A stretch of DNA of 64,000 bases from Enterovibrio sp. JCM 19048 (GCA_001310415.1 BAXE01000010.1:1-64000), one strand, 5' to 3'. Positions 28,931 to 40,605 are shown, counted from the first letter of the stretch. Notes: a model not told the origin generated them from the sequence alone. Translations and numbers: made by a program.

Positions 28931-29416
28931 TTACTGTTCGTCTTGCTGGTAACGGATGGTGTTGACGTACCAGACTTTCGGCCCTTCCGGGGTTTGCACC
29001 ACGGCTTCTTCATCGACTTCTTTTTTAATTAAGGCGCGTGCCATTGGGCTGTCGATAGAAATGTAGTCTTTACGGCCGTAAATTTCGTCGGGGCCGACGA
29101 TGCGGAAAGAAAGGGTGTCGCCATCTTCGTTTTCGATGTCTACCCAGGCACCGAAGAAGACTTTTCCGTCCTGTTGCGGGTTGTAATCAACCACGCGCAG
29201 GATTTCGAGGCGTTTTCTGAGGTAACGCACGCGGCGGTCAATTTCCCGCAGCAGGCGTTTATTGTAAGTGTAATCAGCGTTTTCGGAGCGGTCGCCGAGG
29301 CTGGCGGCCCAGGAGACAATCTTGGTGATCTCCGGGCGTCGCTCATTCCACAGGAAATCGAGTTCCTGTTTCAGTTTGTTATAACCTTCTCGGGTGACCA
29401 GGTCGGTTTTCTTCAT
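28931..29416 (-). CDS. greB: Transcription elongation factor GreB
   Basis: Rescues backtracked RNA polymerase by stimulating transcript cleavage. 161 residues: N-terminal coiled coil ([20 protein letters not shown], with the acidic tip region [11 protein letters not shown]) and C-terminal FKBP-like domain ([31 protein letters not shown]). The tip and length fit GreB rather than GreA. Lies upstream of tex on the same strand, 38 bases away, and divergent from ompR, the order known in enterics and vibrios. Frame intact. Confidence 0.96.
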   Translation of the reverse strand: MKKTDLVTREGYNKLKQELDFLWNERRPEITKIVSWAASLGDRSENADYTYNKRLLREIDRRVRYLRKRLEILRVVDYNPQQDGKVFFGAWVDIENEDGDTLSFRIVGPDEIYGRKDYISIDSPMARALIKKEVDEEAVVQTPEGPKVWYVNTIRYQQDEQ

Positions 29417-29657
29417 TATTACGTCCGAGCGCGTTGTGGCTTTTCCGGCAAGTGTTATAACCGCTTTGGCGATACGATTAAAGCGGCGCTATGCCGGAAC
29501 GTTACACGGAAGCGGGAAACGCTTTGTTATTGGCAGGCAAAATCGGTTACAACTGGTAACAGTTTTTCTTCCCATTGCACGCCGCTCTGATGTTCACTGT
29601 CCGGGTCAGGCTTTAATATTGATGCCAATTCGGTCATCCGCAAAGTAAAGGTAAGTC

Positions 29658-30374
29658 ATGCAAGATAATCACAAGATCCTGGTCGTTGACGACGATATGC
29701 GTCTGCGTTCGCTGTTGGAGCGTTATTTGTCTGAGCAAGGTTTTCAGGTGCGCAGCGTGGCTAATGCTGAACAGATGGACCGTCTGTTGTCCCGTGAAAA
29801 TTTCCACCTGATGGTGCTCGATCTGATGCTGCCGGGTGAAGATGGTTTGTCTATCTGCCGCCGTTTGCGCCAGGCGAACAACCAGCTGCCGATCCTGATG
29901 CTGACCGCGAAAGGCGATGAAATCGACCGTATCGTGGGCTTAGAGGTGGGCGCGGATGATTACCTGCCAAAACCGTTTAACCCGCGTGAGCTGCTGGCAC
30001 GTATCCGCGCAGTGCTGCGCCGCCAGACGGTAGAAGCACCGGGCGCGCCATCAAGCGAAGAGAAGATTGTTGAGTTCGGCCAGTTCCGCCTGAACCTCGG
30101 CACCCGCGAAATGTTCCGCAACGATGTACCGTTGACACTGACTTCCGGCGAGTTTGCGGTACTGAAAGCGCTGGTGACCAATGCCCGTGAGCCGATGTCG
30201 CGCGACAAACTGATGAACATGGCTCGTGGCCGTGAATATTCGGCAATGGAACGCTCAATTGACGTGCAAATCTCGCGTCTTCGCCGCATGATTGAAGAAG
30301 ATCCGAGCAAACCGCGTTATATCCAGACCGTTTGGGGACTGGGTTATGTGTTCGTGCCGGACGGGGACGCGTAA
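29658..30374 (+). CDS. ompR: Osmolarity response regulator OmpR
   Basis: Two-component regulator of porin and other envelope genes. 238 residues: receiver domain with acidic pocket VVDDDMR, phosphorylated Asp in LMVLDLMLPGEDG (near residue 55), TAKGDE and the Lys of YLPKPFNPRELLAR, then an OmpR-type winged helix (LTSGEFAVLKALV ... VDVQISRLRRMIEEDP-like, RYIQTVWGLGYVFVPDG). Start ATG has AAGG upstream. It is three bases from envZ, its cognate kinase. Frame intact. Confidence 0.97.
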   Translation: MQDNHKILVVDDDMRLRSLLERYLSEQGFQVRSVANAEQMDRLLSRENFHLMVLDLMLPGEDGLSICRRLRQANNQLPILMLTAKGDEIDRIVGLEVGADDYLPKPFNPRELLARIRAVLRRQTVEAPGAPSSEEKIVEFGQFRLNLGTREMFRNDVPLTLTSGEFAVLKALVTNAREPMSRDKLMNMARGREYSAMERSIDVQISRLRRMIEEDPSKPRYIQTVWGLGYVFVPDGDA

Positions 30375-30377
30375 TTA

Positions 30378-31720
30378 ATGCGTTTTTCCCCACGCAGTAA
30401 CTTCGCCCGTACACTGGTGGTAATGGCTGGCCTTCTGATCGCCAGCCAGATTTTCTCCTATCTCATCATCCTCAATTACGCCCTGCTGCCGAGCATCAAG
30501 CAGTTCAACAAAATCCTCGCCCACGAAATTACCGTGATGCTGGAGGACAATGTGACCCTGTCGGACGGCAAGGTGTATCACATGGATGAGCTGTTGCGCC
30601 GCCAGTTGCTGGCCAAGTTGGGCGTGACCCTGCATGAGACGTCTGAGCCCAAGGTAATGAATGAGTTCGACCATGCCGTGCCGGTGGAATACCTCACCGA
30701 GGACATGTCGGAAAAACTCAATTCGCCCACCGAGGCGCGTATAAGCCTGGCCTCGAAAAACTATGTGCTTTGGCTGCAAAGTGACGCTTTTCCTGGGTAT
30801 GTGATGCGCATACCGCTCTCTGAATTGCAGCCGGGGGATTTCCAGCCGCTGTTCTTCTATTCCATGACCATCGCCCTGCTGTTTATCGGTGGTGGCTGGA
30901 TGTTTATCAAGGCGCAGAACCGGCCGCTGGCTGCGCTTGAACACGCCGCACAAAATGTCGGTAAAGGAAAGTTCCCGCCGCCGCTGCCTGAGCGGGGGCC
31001 GTCAGACATCCGAGCGGTGACCAAGGCGTTCAACCAGATGAACGAGGGGATCCGCAAACTGGAAGAGGACAGGGCGCTGTTGATGGCCGGGGTCAGTCAT
31101 GACCTTCGTACCCCGCTGACCCGTATCCGTCTGGCGACGGAAATGATGTCGCCGGAGGACAGTTACCTCGCGGAAAGCATGATTAAGGACACTGAAGAGT
31201 GTAACGAGATCATCAACCAGTTTATGGACTACCTGCGCTCGGTACAGCTGCAAGACATGGAAGCGATTGACCTGAACCAGGTGGCAGAAGATGTCTCTGT
31301 CGCTGACGGGGCAACCGGGCATGAACTGGAGTTCAGCAAAGGGGAACTGGTCGGCAGGCTGGAGGCTAACGAAGTGGCTATCCGCCGCGCGGTGACCAAC
31401 CTGGTGGTGAACGCAGTGCGTTACGGTGGTGGTTGGGTGAAAATCAGCACCGGCACCTCGCAGATCGCCGTCACCAGTGGATTGCGGTGGAAGATAACGG
31501 CCCCGGTATCGCAGCTGACCAGATCGAAACCGTGTTGCAGCCCTTTACCCGCGGCGATACAGCCCGAGGCAGCGAGGGAACCGGATTGGGTCTGGCGATC
31601 GTGAAACGCATCGTCGAGCAGCACCAAGGCTCGCTGAAACTGAGTGGCCGCTCCGGTGGCGGTTTGCGGGCGCAGATTGTGTTGCCGGTGGCGAAGAAAA
31701 CGGTCAGACAGCGACGTTAA
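30378..31720 (+). CDS. envZ: Osmolarity sensor kinase EnvZ (one frameshift)
   Basis: Inner-membrane sensor kinase for OmpR. Two membrane helices ([20 protein letters not shown] and [18 protein letters not shown]) bracket a periplasmic domain; then HAMP, the His box [21 protein letters not shown] box [16 protein letters not shown]1 VEDNGPGI and G2 [10 protein letters not shown] base is missing near 31470 just before G1, probably giving [15 protein letters not shown]. Corrected length is 447 residues, as in E. coli (450). Without repair the kinase would lack its ATP site, which would be unusual next to an intact ompR. Confidence 0.94.
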
Positions 31721-31740
31721 TCCCGAAGACTGAGAATTGA

Positions 31741-31776
31741 AAAGCGCAGCCATTATTGGGTCTGCGCTTTTTTTGT
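31741..31776 (+). terminator. Terminator after envZ
   Basis: AAAAGCGCAG ... CTGCGCTTTTTTT stem with a 12-base loop and long T-run. Confidence 0.85.
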
Positions 31777-31870
31777 TTTTGACGTCACGTGAAATGAATT
31801 TTTACTGTGACTTTCTGTCTCATATTTGAGTCATCTGCTAATACTGTAATAAAGCGCCGATACAGCAGGG

Positions 31871-32257
31871 ATGAAAATAATGAAGATAATCATCGACCCG
31901 CAGGACCCGTCCCCCAAATTCCGTCAGCTGATGACGCAAATTCAGCGCCAGATTGTGGCGGGTACACTTATTCCCGGGGAAAAACTGACCTCCGTGAGGA
32001 AGCTCGCCGCAGAGCTGAATATCAACCCGATGACCATTTCCCGCTGCTACCAGAACATGGAAAAGCAAGGATGGCTGGAGCGCAAACGCGGTGTGGGTAT
32101 GGTGGTGGCGCGGGAAGGGCTGCATGAGCGAATGGAGGACAGATTTGCCTTTATTGAGCCGACCCTCAAAGCCTTGCTGGAAGACGCCCGTGAAGTGGGG
32201 TACAGCAAATCGGAAGTGATGGCGCTGGTGATGCAACACTGGGAAGAGGACGACTGA
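31871..32257 (+). CDS. GntR-family regulator, YtrA subfamily
   Basis: 128 residues: an N-terminal GntR winged helix (KFRQLMTQIQRQIVAGTLIP, then GEKLTSVRKLAAELNINPMT, RCYQNMEKQGWLERKRGVG) and a short ~50-residue helical tail, as in the YtrA subfamily. Such regulators normally sit in front of an ABC transporter that they control, but none is present; the next gene, recG, is convergent. A second ATG at 31880 is an alternative start. Targets unknown. Confidence 0.85.
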   Translation: MKIMKIIIDPQDPSPKFRQLMTQIQRQIVAGTLIPGEKLTSVRKLAAELNINPMTISRCYQNMEKQGWLERKRGVGMVVAREGLHERMEDRFAFIEPTLKALLEDAREVGYSKSEVMALVMQHWEEDD

Positions 32258-32278
32258 GCCGCCCCTTCCTGTTCTGGC

Positions 32279-34357
32279 TTATGCGTTGCTGTACCTGTCT
32301 TTGTTACCTAGCCAGCGGGCGATGATTGCCTTGGCGTTTTCCGGGTAACTCTGGTGCAGGTAAAGCGCCAGTTTCTGCACTTCGGGGATCAGTTTCTGAT
32401 CCCGCACCAAATCCGCAATTTTAAACTCTGCCATACCAGTTTGCTTGGTACCGAGAAGCTCGCCTGGTCCACGGATTTCCAAGTCTCGCTGGGCAATCAC
32501 AAAGCCGTCGCTGCTTTCTCGCAACACGCCCAAACGCTGGGTGGCGGTTTTTGACAAAGGTGCGTGATACAAAAGCACACAGTGCTGGCGACCGATCCGC
32601 GACCCACACGTCCGCGAAGCTGGTGAAGCTGCGCCAGACCGAGACGCTCCGGGTTTTCGATGATCATCAGGCTGGCATTGGGCACATCCACACCGACTTC
32701 AATCACTGTCGTCGCGACCAAAAGGTGCAGTTCCCCGGCTTTAAACGCTGCATGACCGCTTGCTTTTCTGCCGCTTTCATCCGGCCGTGCACCAGACCGA
32801 TTTTCAAATCCGGCAGGGCGCGTGAAAGGTCATCGGCGGTTTCTGCCGCCGCCTGCGCTTCCAGCACTTCAGATTCATCAATCAGGGTACAGACCCAATA
32901 GGCTTGTCGCCCTTCTTCGATGCAGGCGGCATGGACGCGGTTGATGATGTCGATGCGGCGGGTGTCCGGCACTGCGACTGTCTGGATTGGCGTGCGCCTG
33001 GTGGCAGCTCATCAATGACGGATGTATCCAGATCGGCATAGGCTGTCATTGCCAGGGTGCGCGGGATAGGCGTGGCTGTCATGATAAGTTGATGCGGGTG
33101 AATGCCCTGCTTCATCCCTTTCTCACGCAACTCCAGACGCTGGTGGACACCGAAACGGTGTTGCTCATCAATGATCACCAGTGCCAGCTTGTCGAACTCG
33201 ACATGCTTTTGGAACAGGGCGTGGGTGCCAACCACCATCTTGGCCTCACCACTGGCAATTTTTTCCAGCTGGGCTTCTTTGGCTTTGCCGGTCAGTTTTC
33301 CTGCCAGCCAGCCGACGGAAATTCCGAGCGGCTCCAGCCAATTGGCGAAGTTAATGGAATGCTGTTCAGCAAGAAGCTCAGTCGGTGCCATCAGGGCAAC
33401 CTGATAACCCTGCTCAACTGCCTGAAGTGCGGCAAGGGCAGCCACCAGGGTTTTGCCTGAACCAACATCCCCCTGAACCAAACGCATCATGGGTTTGTTG
33501 TCACCCATGTCGCGTTCAATGTCAGCCACCACGCGCGATTGCGCGCCGGTTGGGCTAAATGGCAGGGAAGCCAGCAACTTGGGTTTTAAATCCGTTGACG
33601 GTGGCAGGGAATAGGTTGGGTCTTGCTGCAGCTTGCTGCGCACTGCCAGCATAGAGAGATTCTGTGCCAGCAACTCTTCCAAGATCAGACGTTTTTGCGC
33701 CGGGTGTTCGCCGTTTTCCAGTTGGGTAACGGAAATATCAGGTGTTGGGCGGTGGAGGATTTTCAATGCATCGCGCAGGGTAATTTGCCGGTCGTACAGG
33801 CCTTCCGGCAGCAGTTCCTGCACCGCCGCGCCATCAAGAAGTGCCAGCGCCTGATCGGTCAGGTTTCTGAGCGTCAGTTGGCGAAGCCCTTCGGTAGTCG
33901 GGTAAACCGGGGTCAGGGTTTCTTCGAGCGCGAGTTCTGTCGGCTCGGAAAACACTTTGTATTCCGGATGGATGATTTCCAGTCCGCCCTGTCCGCGTTT
34001 GATTTCGCCGTAGGCTTTAACGCGCTTGCCCTGTTCCAGGCTGTTTTTCATTGCCGCGTTGAAATTGAAAAAGCGCAGGGTAAGCGAGCCGTTGCCGTCG
34101 GTGATTTTCACCGTCAGCATACGGCGGCGGCCAAAGACCGTGTTGTTGCTGACCACCTCGCCTTCCACGGTGGCGTGCTGACCCGGCATCAGGCTCATGA
34201 TAGGCCAGATGCGGGTTCGGTCTTCGTAGCGGTAGGGGAGATGGAACAGCAGATCCTGCACGGTGAACAGCCCGAGCTTTTCCAGTTTTTCTGCCATTTT
34301 GCCGCCGACACCGGTCAGCGACGTGACGGGAACAGCATCCAACATTGACGCGCGCAT
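32279..34357 (-). CDS. recG: ATP-dependent DNA helicase RecG (three frameshifts)
   Basis: Branch-migrating helicase that reverses stalled forks. ATG at 34357 gives [20 protein letters not shown]. Wedge/OB domain, then helicase motifs [16 protein letters not shown] (I), [10 protein letters not shown] (Ia), [12 protein letters not shown] (II), [11 protein letters not shown] (III), [12 protein letters not shown] (IV), [11 protein letters not shown] (V), and QLRGRVGRG (VI). Single bases are missing near 32996 (C), 32744 (T) and 32585 (C). Corrected length is 693 residues, equal to E. coli. Last in the gmk-rpoZ-spoT-trmH-recG run. Confidence 0.95.
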
Positions 34358-34384
34358 GATGCTTTCATCTCTCCTGAACAAATA

Positions 34385-35077
34385 TTACTTGGCTGCCTGC
34401 ATCTGTGCCCACCACGCCTCGTCAGCCACAATCTGGCCTTCGTCATCAAGCGGCGGGTAAGACAGGCCTTTGCGTTTGGCCACTTTTGCCAGCACCGGAT
34501 GGCCGCGTTCAAACAGGATGCGGTCAACTTCGTCCTGTGGGATCAGGGTGCGGGTACGCTGGTACATGCCCGCACTCTGGCGCTGGCGCTGCGCTTCATA
34601 CAGGATGAGGGCGCTGGCAACCGATACATTCAGCGACTGTACCATACCTAACATGGGAATGATGATGTGTTGATCTGCCAATTCAAGCGCTTGCTTGCTG
34701 ATCCCGGTTTTTTCCTGTCCCATAACAATCGCGGTGGGCTTGGTGTAATCAATTTCACGGAAATCGACGGCAGTGTCAGACAGGTTGGTCACCAGGATTT
34801 GCATGCCCTTGGCTTTCAGTTCGGCAAAGGCTTCCGGCGTGTTGTCGTGGGTCACCACATCCACCCAGTTGCGGGCACCGGCTGAGGTGCCGCCCAGAGT
34901 GCGCATTTTGCTGTTGCGCGGCCATACCGCGTGTACCTGATGAACGCCCACGGCATCAGCGGTGCGGATAATGGCGGAGATATTGTTTGGTTTATGGACT
35001 TCTTCCATACACACAGTTAGATCCGGCTGGCGGGTCGCCAGCACTTCATGGATGCGTGTAAAACGTTCTGGTGTCAT
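34385..35077 (-). CDS. trmH: tRNA (guanosine-18-2'-O)-methyltransferase TrmH
   Basis: SpoU-class methylase that modifies G18 in tRNA. 230 residues with the SPOUT motifs NNISAIIRTADAVGVHQVHA (motif 1), PTAIVMGQEKTGIS (motif 2) and IPMLGMVQSLNVSVASALIL (motif 3, trefoil knot). Length matches E. coli TrmH (229). Follows spoT on the same strand, 70 bases downstream beyond a hairpin. Frame intact. Confidence 0.96.
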   Translation of the reverse strand: MTPERFTRIHEVLATRQPDLTVCMEEVHKPNNISAIIRTADAVGVHQVHAVWPRNSKMRTLGGTSAGARNWVDVVTHDNTPEAFAELKAKGMQILVTNLSDTAVDFREIDYTKPTAIVMGQEKTGISKQALELADQHIIIPMLGMVQSLNVSVASALILYEAQRQRQSAGMYQRTRTLIPQDEVDRILFERGHPVLAKVAKRKGLSYPPLDDEGQIVADEAWWAQMQAAK

Positions 35078-35092
35078 GGTGTTACTCGTTAT

Positions 35093-35118
35093 AAAAACGC
35101 CCGCGGTGGGCGGGCGTT
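35093..35118 (-). terminator. Hairpin between spoT and trmH
   Basis: AACGCCCGC, 5-base loop, GCGGGCGTT followed on the minus strand by TTTAT. Acts as a terminator or attenuator after spoT; trmH and recG may need some read-through or an own promoter. Confidence 0.7.
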
Positions 35119-35147
35119 AAAGCTTAAACAGCGAAGCTGCCAGTGTG

Positions 35148-37250
35148 TCAGTTCTTCTGACGGTTTACCTTGACCACATTCGGCATGATGCGGATGCGGC
35201 GCATGATATTGGCCAGATGGACACGATTCTTGGTGGTCAGCTTAACGTAAATGGTATACAGGCGTCCGTCGCGCTCTTCGGTACTCAGCCCCTGGATATT
35301 GGCGCCGGTCGAAGCGATGGTATTGGTCAGGTCGGCCAGGGCACCCTGATGGTTCTGCATATCAATACGCAGGCCGGTGACAAAGTCCTGATCAATATCT
35401 TTGGCCCACTCGACAGCCATGTACTTGTCCGGCTCCTGACGGTAACCGCGGATGTTGGCACATTCCTCACGGTGGATCACCAGGCCTTTACCCGGGCTTA
35501 CGTGTGCAATGATGTGGTCACCAGGAATAGGTCGACAGCAGTTAGCGTAAGTCAGCAAGATACCTTCAGCGCCACGGATTGGCAGACAGTCGCCCTGTGG
35601 TTCAAGGCTGTCAGCATCACCCAGCAGGCGTTTGGCAATCACGACGCTCATCAGTTCGCCGGTACCGATATCGGCCAGCAGGTCGTCCACGGCTTCCAGT
35701 TTGAGATCGCTCAGCACTTTCTGCATGTTTTCCGGATCGATATCCTGCACGCTGCGCTCACCCAGGGCATGGTTGAGCAGGCGTCGGCCGAGGATCACGG
35801 ATTCTTTGCGGCGCTTGGTTTTCAGTACCTGACGGATTTTAGTCCGGGCGCGTGATGTCACCACATAGTTGAGCCACGCCGCGTTAGGACGGGCACCCGG
35901 AGCGGTGATGATTTCAATCGTCTGGCCATTTTTCAGCGGTTGGCTGAGCGGGTAGGACTGGCGGTTGACGCGCGCGCCGACACAGGAGTTACCCACATCG
36001 GTATGCACGGCATAGGCGAAGTCCACTGCGGTGGCGCCGACCGGCAATTCCACAATGCGGCCTTTCGGGGTGAAAACGAAAGCTCGTCCGGGAAAAGGTC
36101 TGACTTCACGCTCTCAATGAATTCGAATGAGCTGCCGGCGCTCTGCTGAAGCTCCAGCAGGCTTTGCATCCAGCGCTGTGCACGCACCTGTGCGGTAGTG
36201 CCACCTGTTGGACGGTCGGCACCGTCTTTGTAAGCCCAGTGCGCAGCCACACCTTTGTCCGCCATTTGATCCATATCTTCGGTACGGATCTGCACTTCCA
36301 CCGGCACGCCGTGCGGGCCAATCATGGAGGTGTGGAGGGACTGGTAGCCGTTGGCTTTCGGTACCGCGATATAATCTTTCATCCGGCCGGGCGTGGCTTG
36401 TACAGGTTGTGCATCTGGCCCAATACGCGGTAGCAAGTGTCCACGTCATCGACAATCACGCGGAAAGCGTAAAGATCCATGATGGTGTGGAAGCGCTGCT
36501 CCTTGTTCTTCATCTTGTTGTAGATGGAGTACAGGTTCTTCTCGCGGCCGAGCACTTTGGCATTGATTCCTGCATCTTGCAGACGGCCTTCGATTTCCGC
36601 GTGGATTTTCTGGATCATCTCCTTGCGGTTGCCGCGCGCCTGGATCACCACTTCGCGCAATACGCGGTAGCGGGTTGGGTACAGGGCTTCAAAACCGAGT
36701 TCTTCCAGTTCCACTTTGATGTTGTGGATACCGAGACGGTGGGCAAGGGGAGAGAAAATCTCAAGGGTTTCACGGGCAATGCGACGGCGTTTGTCCGGAC
36801 GCAGTGCGCCGAGTGTGCGCATGTTATGGGTGCGGTCCGCCAGTTTGATAAGGATGACGCGGATGTCGTGGGCCATGGCATGATCATCTTGCGGAAGTTC
36901 TCCGCCTGCGCTTCCTGACGGTCGCGGAATTTGAGTTTGTCGAGTTTGGATACCCCATCCACCAGGTCGGCGACGGTATCGCCAAAGCGCTGTTGCAAGT
37001 CTTCTTTGGTGACTTCAGTGTCTTCAATCACATCGTGCAGCAGGGCTGCCATCAGGGTTTCGTGATCGAGGCGCATTTCCGCCAGAATGCGGGCAACGGC
37101 AATAGGGTGGATGATGTAGGGTTCCCCGCTGGAGCGGGATTGCCCCTCGTGGGCGTCTCGCGCCACCAAATACGCTTGCCGGAGCGCCTCTAAGTGCTGC
37201 TCCGGCAAGTATTGTGCGGCGACTTCTCTCAGGCTATCGAAAAGATACAA
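35148..37250 (-). CDS. spoT: Bifunctional (p)ppGpp synthetase/hydrolase SpoT (three frameshifts)
   Basis: Controls the stringent alarmone. It starts with TTG at 37250 (MYLFDSLREVAAQYLPEQ), the same unusual start codon I recall for E. coli spoT. The HD hydrolase domain has AALLHDVIEDTEVT, followed by LKLADRTHNMRTL; the synthetase domain has GREKNLYSIYNKM and PNGYQSLHTSMIGPHG-like text, then TGS (FVFTPKGRIVELPVGATAVD) and a C-terminal ACT domain. Single G losses near 36879, 36388 and 36083 break the frame. Corrected length is 701 residues (E. coli 702). Confidence 0.95.
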
Positions 37251-37274
37251 TCTGCCTGTTTCCCTGAAGTTAGA

Positions 37275-37550
37275 TTAGCGAAGTGAACCTGTGATGGTGC
37301 TTACTGCAGCCAGTTCAGCAGCTTCTTGTTCTTGCTGCTCTTGGCGCTCACGTGCATCCAGGATGTCTTTAGTGATCAGGCCTTCCTCGATTTCACGCAG
37401 AGCGATAACGGTTTGCTTATCGTTCTCTTCCTGAACCAGTGCGTCTTTACCACCAGTTTGCATTTGGCGTGCGCGACGAGCTGCTACCAATACTAGATCG
37501 AAACGGTTGCCAATTTTTTCAACAGCGTCTTGAACGGTTACGCGTGCCAT
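37275..37550 (-). CDS. rpoZ: RNA polymerase omega subunit RpoZ
   Basis: Small subunit that aids folding of beta-prime and the response to ppGpp. 91 residues beginning [20 protein letters not shown], with [15 protein letters not shown] and [15 protein letters not shown], as in E. coli (91). Sits 24 bases upstream of spoT, as in enterics. Frame intact. Confidence 0.97.
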   Translation of the reverse strand: MARVTVQDAVEKIGNRFDLVLVAARRARQMQTGGKDALVQEENDKQTVIALREIEEGLITKDILDARERQEQQEQEAAELAAVSTITGSLR

Positions 37551-37644
37551 GAAGAACTCCAGTAAGTAATAAAATCAAAATGACCGAAAATTATACAAAA
37601 GCGCATTGACCTAAACAACCAACATCTTTGGTCGTTGCAGTCTT

Positions 37645-38271
<627 letters not shown>

Positions 38272-38397
38272 TCAGATCACTGTGAGGTTAAAGGGCGCGC
38301 AGATTACCACGGACCACGCAAAATTTGAATTCCACTTTTAGGATAACGGATATTTGCGCCAGCCCCTAACCGAATTCAGGTGCCGGGGGAATAAAGC

Positions 38398-38428
38398 GAA
38401 AAAACCGGGCGCGATGGCCCGGCTTTTC
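38398..38428 (-). terminator. Terminator after eda
   Basis: On the minus strand AAAAGCCGGGC, loop CATCGC, GCCCGGTTTTTT, 17 bases after the eda stop. Confidence 0.85.
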
Positions 38429-38444
38429 AATCCGTCTTTAACGA

Positions 38445-39064
38445 TCAGTGCAGGTCAGCTACCGCTTTCACCAGCGCAGCCAGACCGTCCCAGTCGCCTT
38501 TGTCCATCAGGTCGGTTGGCACCATCCAGGTACCGCCGCACGCAACCACGCTCTTGATGCTGAGGTAGTCGCCGACGTTTGCCGGGCTGATACCGCCGGT
38601 TGGCATAAAGCGAACCGGGTAAACGGCGGTCAGGGCTTTGAGCATGTTCACGCCGCCTGAAGGTTCAGCCGGGAAGAATTTCAGGGTTTTCAGACCCATT
38701 TCCATCGCCTGCTCAACCAGCTTGGATTGTTCACGCCCGGTACGATAGCAATGTTGCGCTGCTGGCAGTATTTCACTGTGGTTGGGTTGAAGCCTGGGCT
38801 CACGATGAAATCCACGCCTGCGTCAATCGCCGTGTCGACCTGTTCAGTGGTCAGCACAGTACCCGCACCAATCAGCAGCTCCGGGTAGGCTTCACGCATG
38901 ACACGGATAGACTCGGCAGCCGCTTCGGTACGGAAGGTCACTTCGGCACATGGCAGGCCGTTTTCCACCAGGACTTTAGCCAGTGGCAGCGCGTGTGCCA
39001 CGTCGTTGATGGCAATCACAGGAACGATTTTGATTTCTTGTAGACGCTGTTCAAGGGTCTTCAT
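38445..39064 (-). CDS. eda: KDPG aldolase Eda (one frameshift)
   Basis: Splits 2-keto-3-deoxy-6-phosphogluconate to pyruvate and glyceraldehyde-3-phosphate, the last step of the Entner-Doudoroff route. Beta-barrel motifs: catalytic Glu in CAEVTFRTEAAAESI, phosphate loop IGAGTVLTTEQ, FIVSPGFNPT, Schiff-base Lys in LKTLKFFPAE and MPTGGISPANVGDYL. A C is missing near 38720; correction gives NNPSLVEQAMEMGLK and 206 residues. It is downstream of gntT on the same strand, 10 bases away, so the two are probably cotranscribed. Confidence 0.94.
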
Positions 39065-39074
39065 GGGTAACCTC

Positions 39075-40449
39075 TTAAAGAATAAAGCTCAATGTTGCTA
39101 CGATAATGAATGCGATGCCGCCAAGCAAAGTTTCCATTACGGTCCAAGTTTTCAGTGTTGTCTTCTCGTCCATATCCAGCAGTCGTGAAACCAGCCAGAA
39201 ACCAGAATCGTTGAAGTGGGACAGCACGGTCGCACCGGACGCGATAGCAATCACGATAAAGCACAGATCCAGCTCGCTCAGGCCAGTGGTTGCGGCAACC
39301 ACCGGGGCAATCAGGGCAGCGGTGGTGGTCAGTGCCACGGTGGCTGAACCCTGCGCCACGCGCAAGCAGGTTGAAATAACGAAGGCGGCAAAGATAACCG
39401 GCATACCCGTGTCTGTCAGCACGCCCGCCAGCGCATCACCGATGCCACTTGCACGCAGTACGCCACCAAACATACCACCGGCACCGGTCACCAGTACCAC
39501 GCCACAAATCGGTGCCAGCGAATCGCCGCACAGTTTTCCAGTTTCGCCATGCCGTAATCTTTGGCAAATACCGCCAGACACACCATCAGGGTGATCAGCA
39601 GGGCTACCGGGGTTTTACCCAGCATGCGCAGGAATTCGACCAGTGGGGTTTTGCCGTCAATCACACCGGCAACAGACAGCGTGTGCAGGCCGGTATCCAG
39701 ACAGATCAGCAGTACCGGCAGCACCAGAATGCCCATCACGGTTGCAAACTTAGGCAGCTTGTTTTCGTCAACAATGGTGTCGCTGTTAAAGAAGGCTTTC
39801 GACAGGGGAATGTCGAATTTCTTGCCCGCGTACAGGCCAAACAGGTATGCGCCGAAGTACCAGGTAGGGATCGCCACCAGGATACCGACAACCAGCAGCA
39901 AGCCAATGTTCGCGCCAAGGAATTCTGCGGCAGCGACTGGGCCAGGGTGTGGAGGAACGAAACCGTGCATGACCGCAAAAGCACCGGCTGCAGGCAGGGC
40001 GTATTTGATCGGTGAACCGCCAAAACGCGCGGCGACGCTAAGGATGATAGGCATCATCACTACCAGGCCGGCGTCGAAGAAAATCGGGAAACCAAACAGC
40101 AGTGACGCCACACCCAGTGCAAACGGGGCTTTGTCTTCGCCGAAGCGGCCAATCAAGGTGTCTGCCAGCACTTTTGCGCCGCCGGTCACTTCCAGGATTT
40201 TGCCAATCATGCACCCAGACCAACCAGCAATGCTACCGATGCCAGGGTGCCGCCGAAGCCGCCCATCATGGTCGGAACCACTTTTTCAGAAGCGACACCG
40301 GTCGCGATTGCAGTGCCCAGGCTGACAATGGTCAGTGAAGCGAATGCGTGGACTTTCATTTTGATGATCAGAACCAGCAGCGCCGCGATAGCAAGAGTGG
40401 CGACTGTCAGCAGATACGTAGGGTCAGAGGCTTGAACAAACTGCTCCAT
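39075..40449 (-). CDS. gntT: Gluconate:H+ symporter, GntP family (two frameshifts)
   Basis: Takes up gluconate. ATG at 40449 follows AAAGGTG and gives MEQFVQASDPTYLLTVATLA. A 12-14 helix permease of the GntP family with FGFPIFFDAGLVVMMPIIL, HGFVPPHPGPVAAAEFLGAN, TGAGGMFGGVLRASGIGDAL and LSHFNDSGFWLVSR, all family signatures. A base is missing near 40210 (corrected GLGAMIGKILE) and a C near 39536 (corrected AKLENLCGDSLAPICG). Corrected length is 458 residues. Divergent from gntK with GntR and CRP sites between. Confidence 0.92.
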
Positions 40450-40474
40450 ATATACACCTTTCACGATTGGCTTT

Positions 40475-40496
40475 GTTTGTGTGTGAGTTCACATTT
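40475..40496. promoter_or_regulatory. Candidate CRP site, gntT-gntK region
   Basis: TGTGT-N6-TCACA (40478-40493) differs from TGTGA-N6-TCACA at one position. It lies between gntT and the GntR operators, where cAMP-CRP activation of gluconate genes would be expected. Confidence 0.5.
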
Positions 40497-40500
40497 GTTT

Positions 40501-40530
40501 TAGTTACCGGTAACATGTTACCGATAACAT
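40501..40530. promoter_or_regulatory. Two overlapping GntR operators between gntT and gntK
   Basis: TAGTTACCGGTAACAT (40501-40516) and ATGTTACCGATAACAT (40515-40530) fit the GntR operator pattern ATGTTACC-N2-TAACAT-like and share two bases. They lie in the divergent control region, so one repressor can control uptake, phosphorylation and Edd. Confidence 0.75.
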
Positions 40531-40605
40531 TCGTAAGATAAACCCCAATCGCGCTGAGAATTCCAAAATTGAGAGCACGCGCAAGTTTGGTATAGAGGAT
40601 TAGTC

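Noticed and set aside
31839-31863. Second sigma-28 promoter (GCCGATAC) before the YtrA-type gene
   Set aside because: The -35 TAAA is absent at the right spacing and the motif is only 7 bases from the start codon.
39561-40325. Plus-strand open frame opposite gntT
   Set aside because: Ser/Arg/Pro-rich shadow of the transporter gene.
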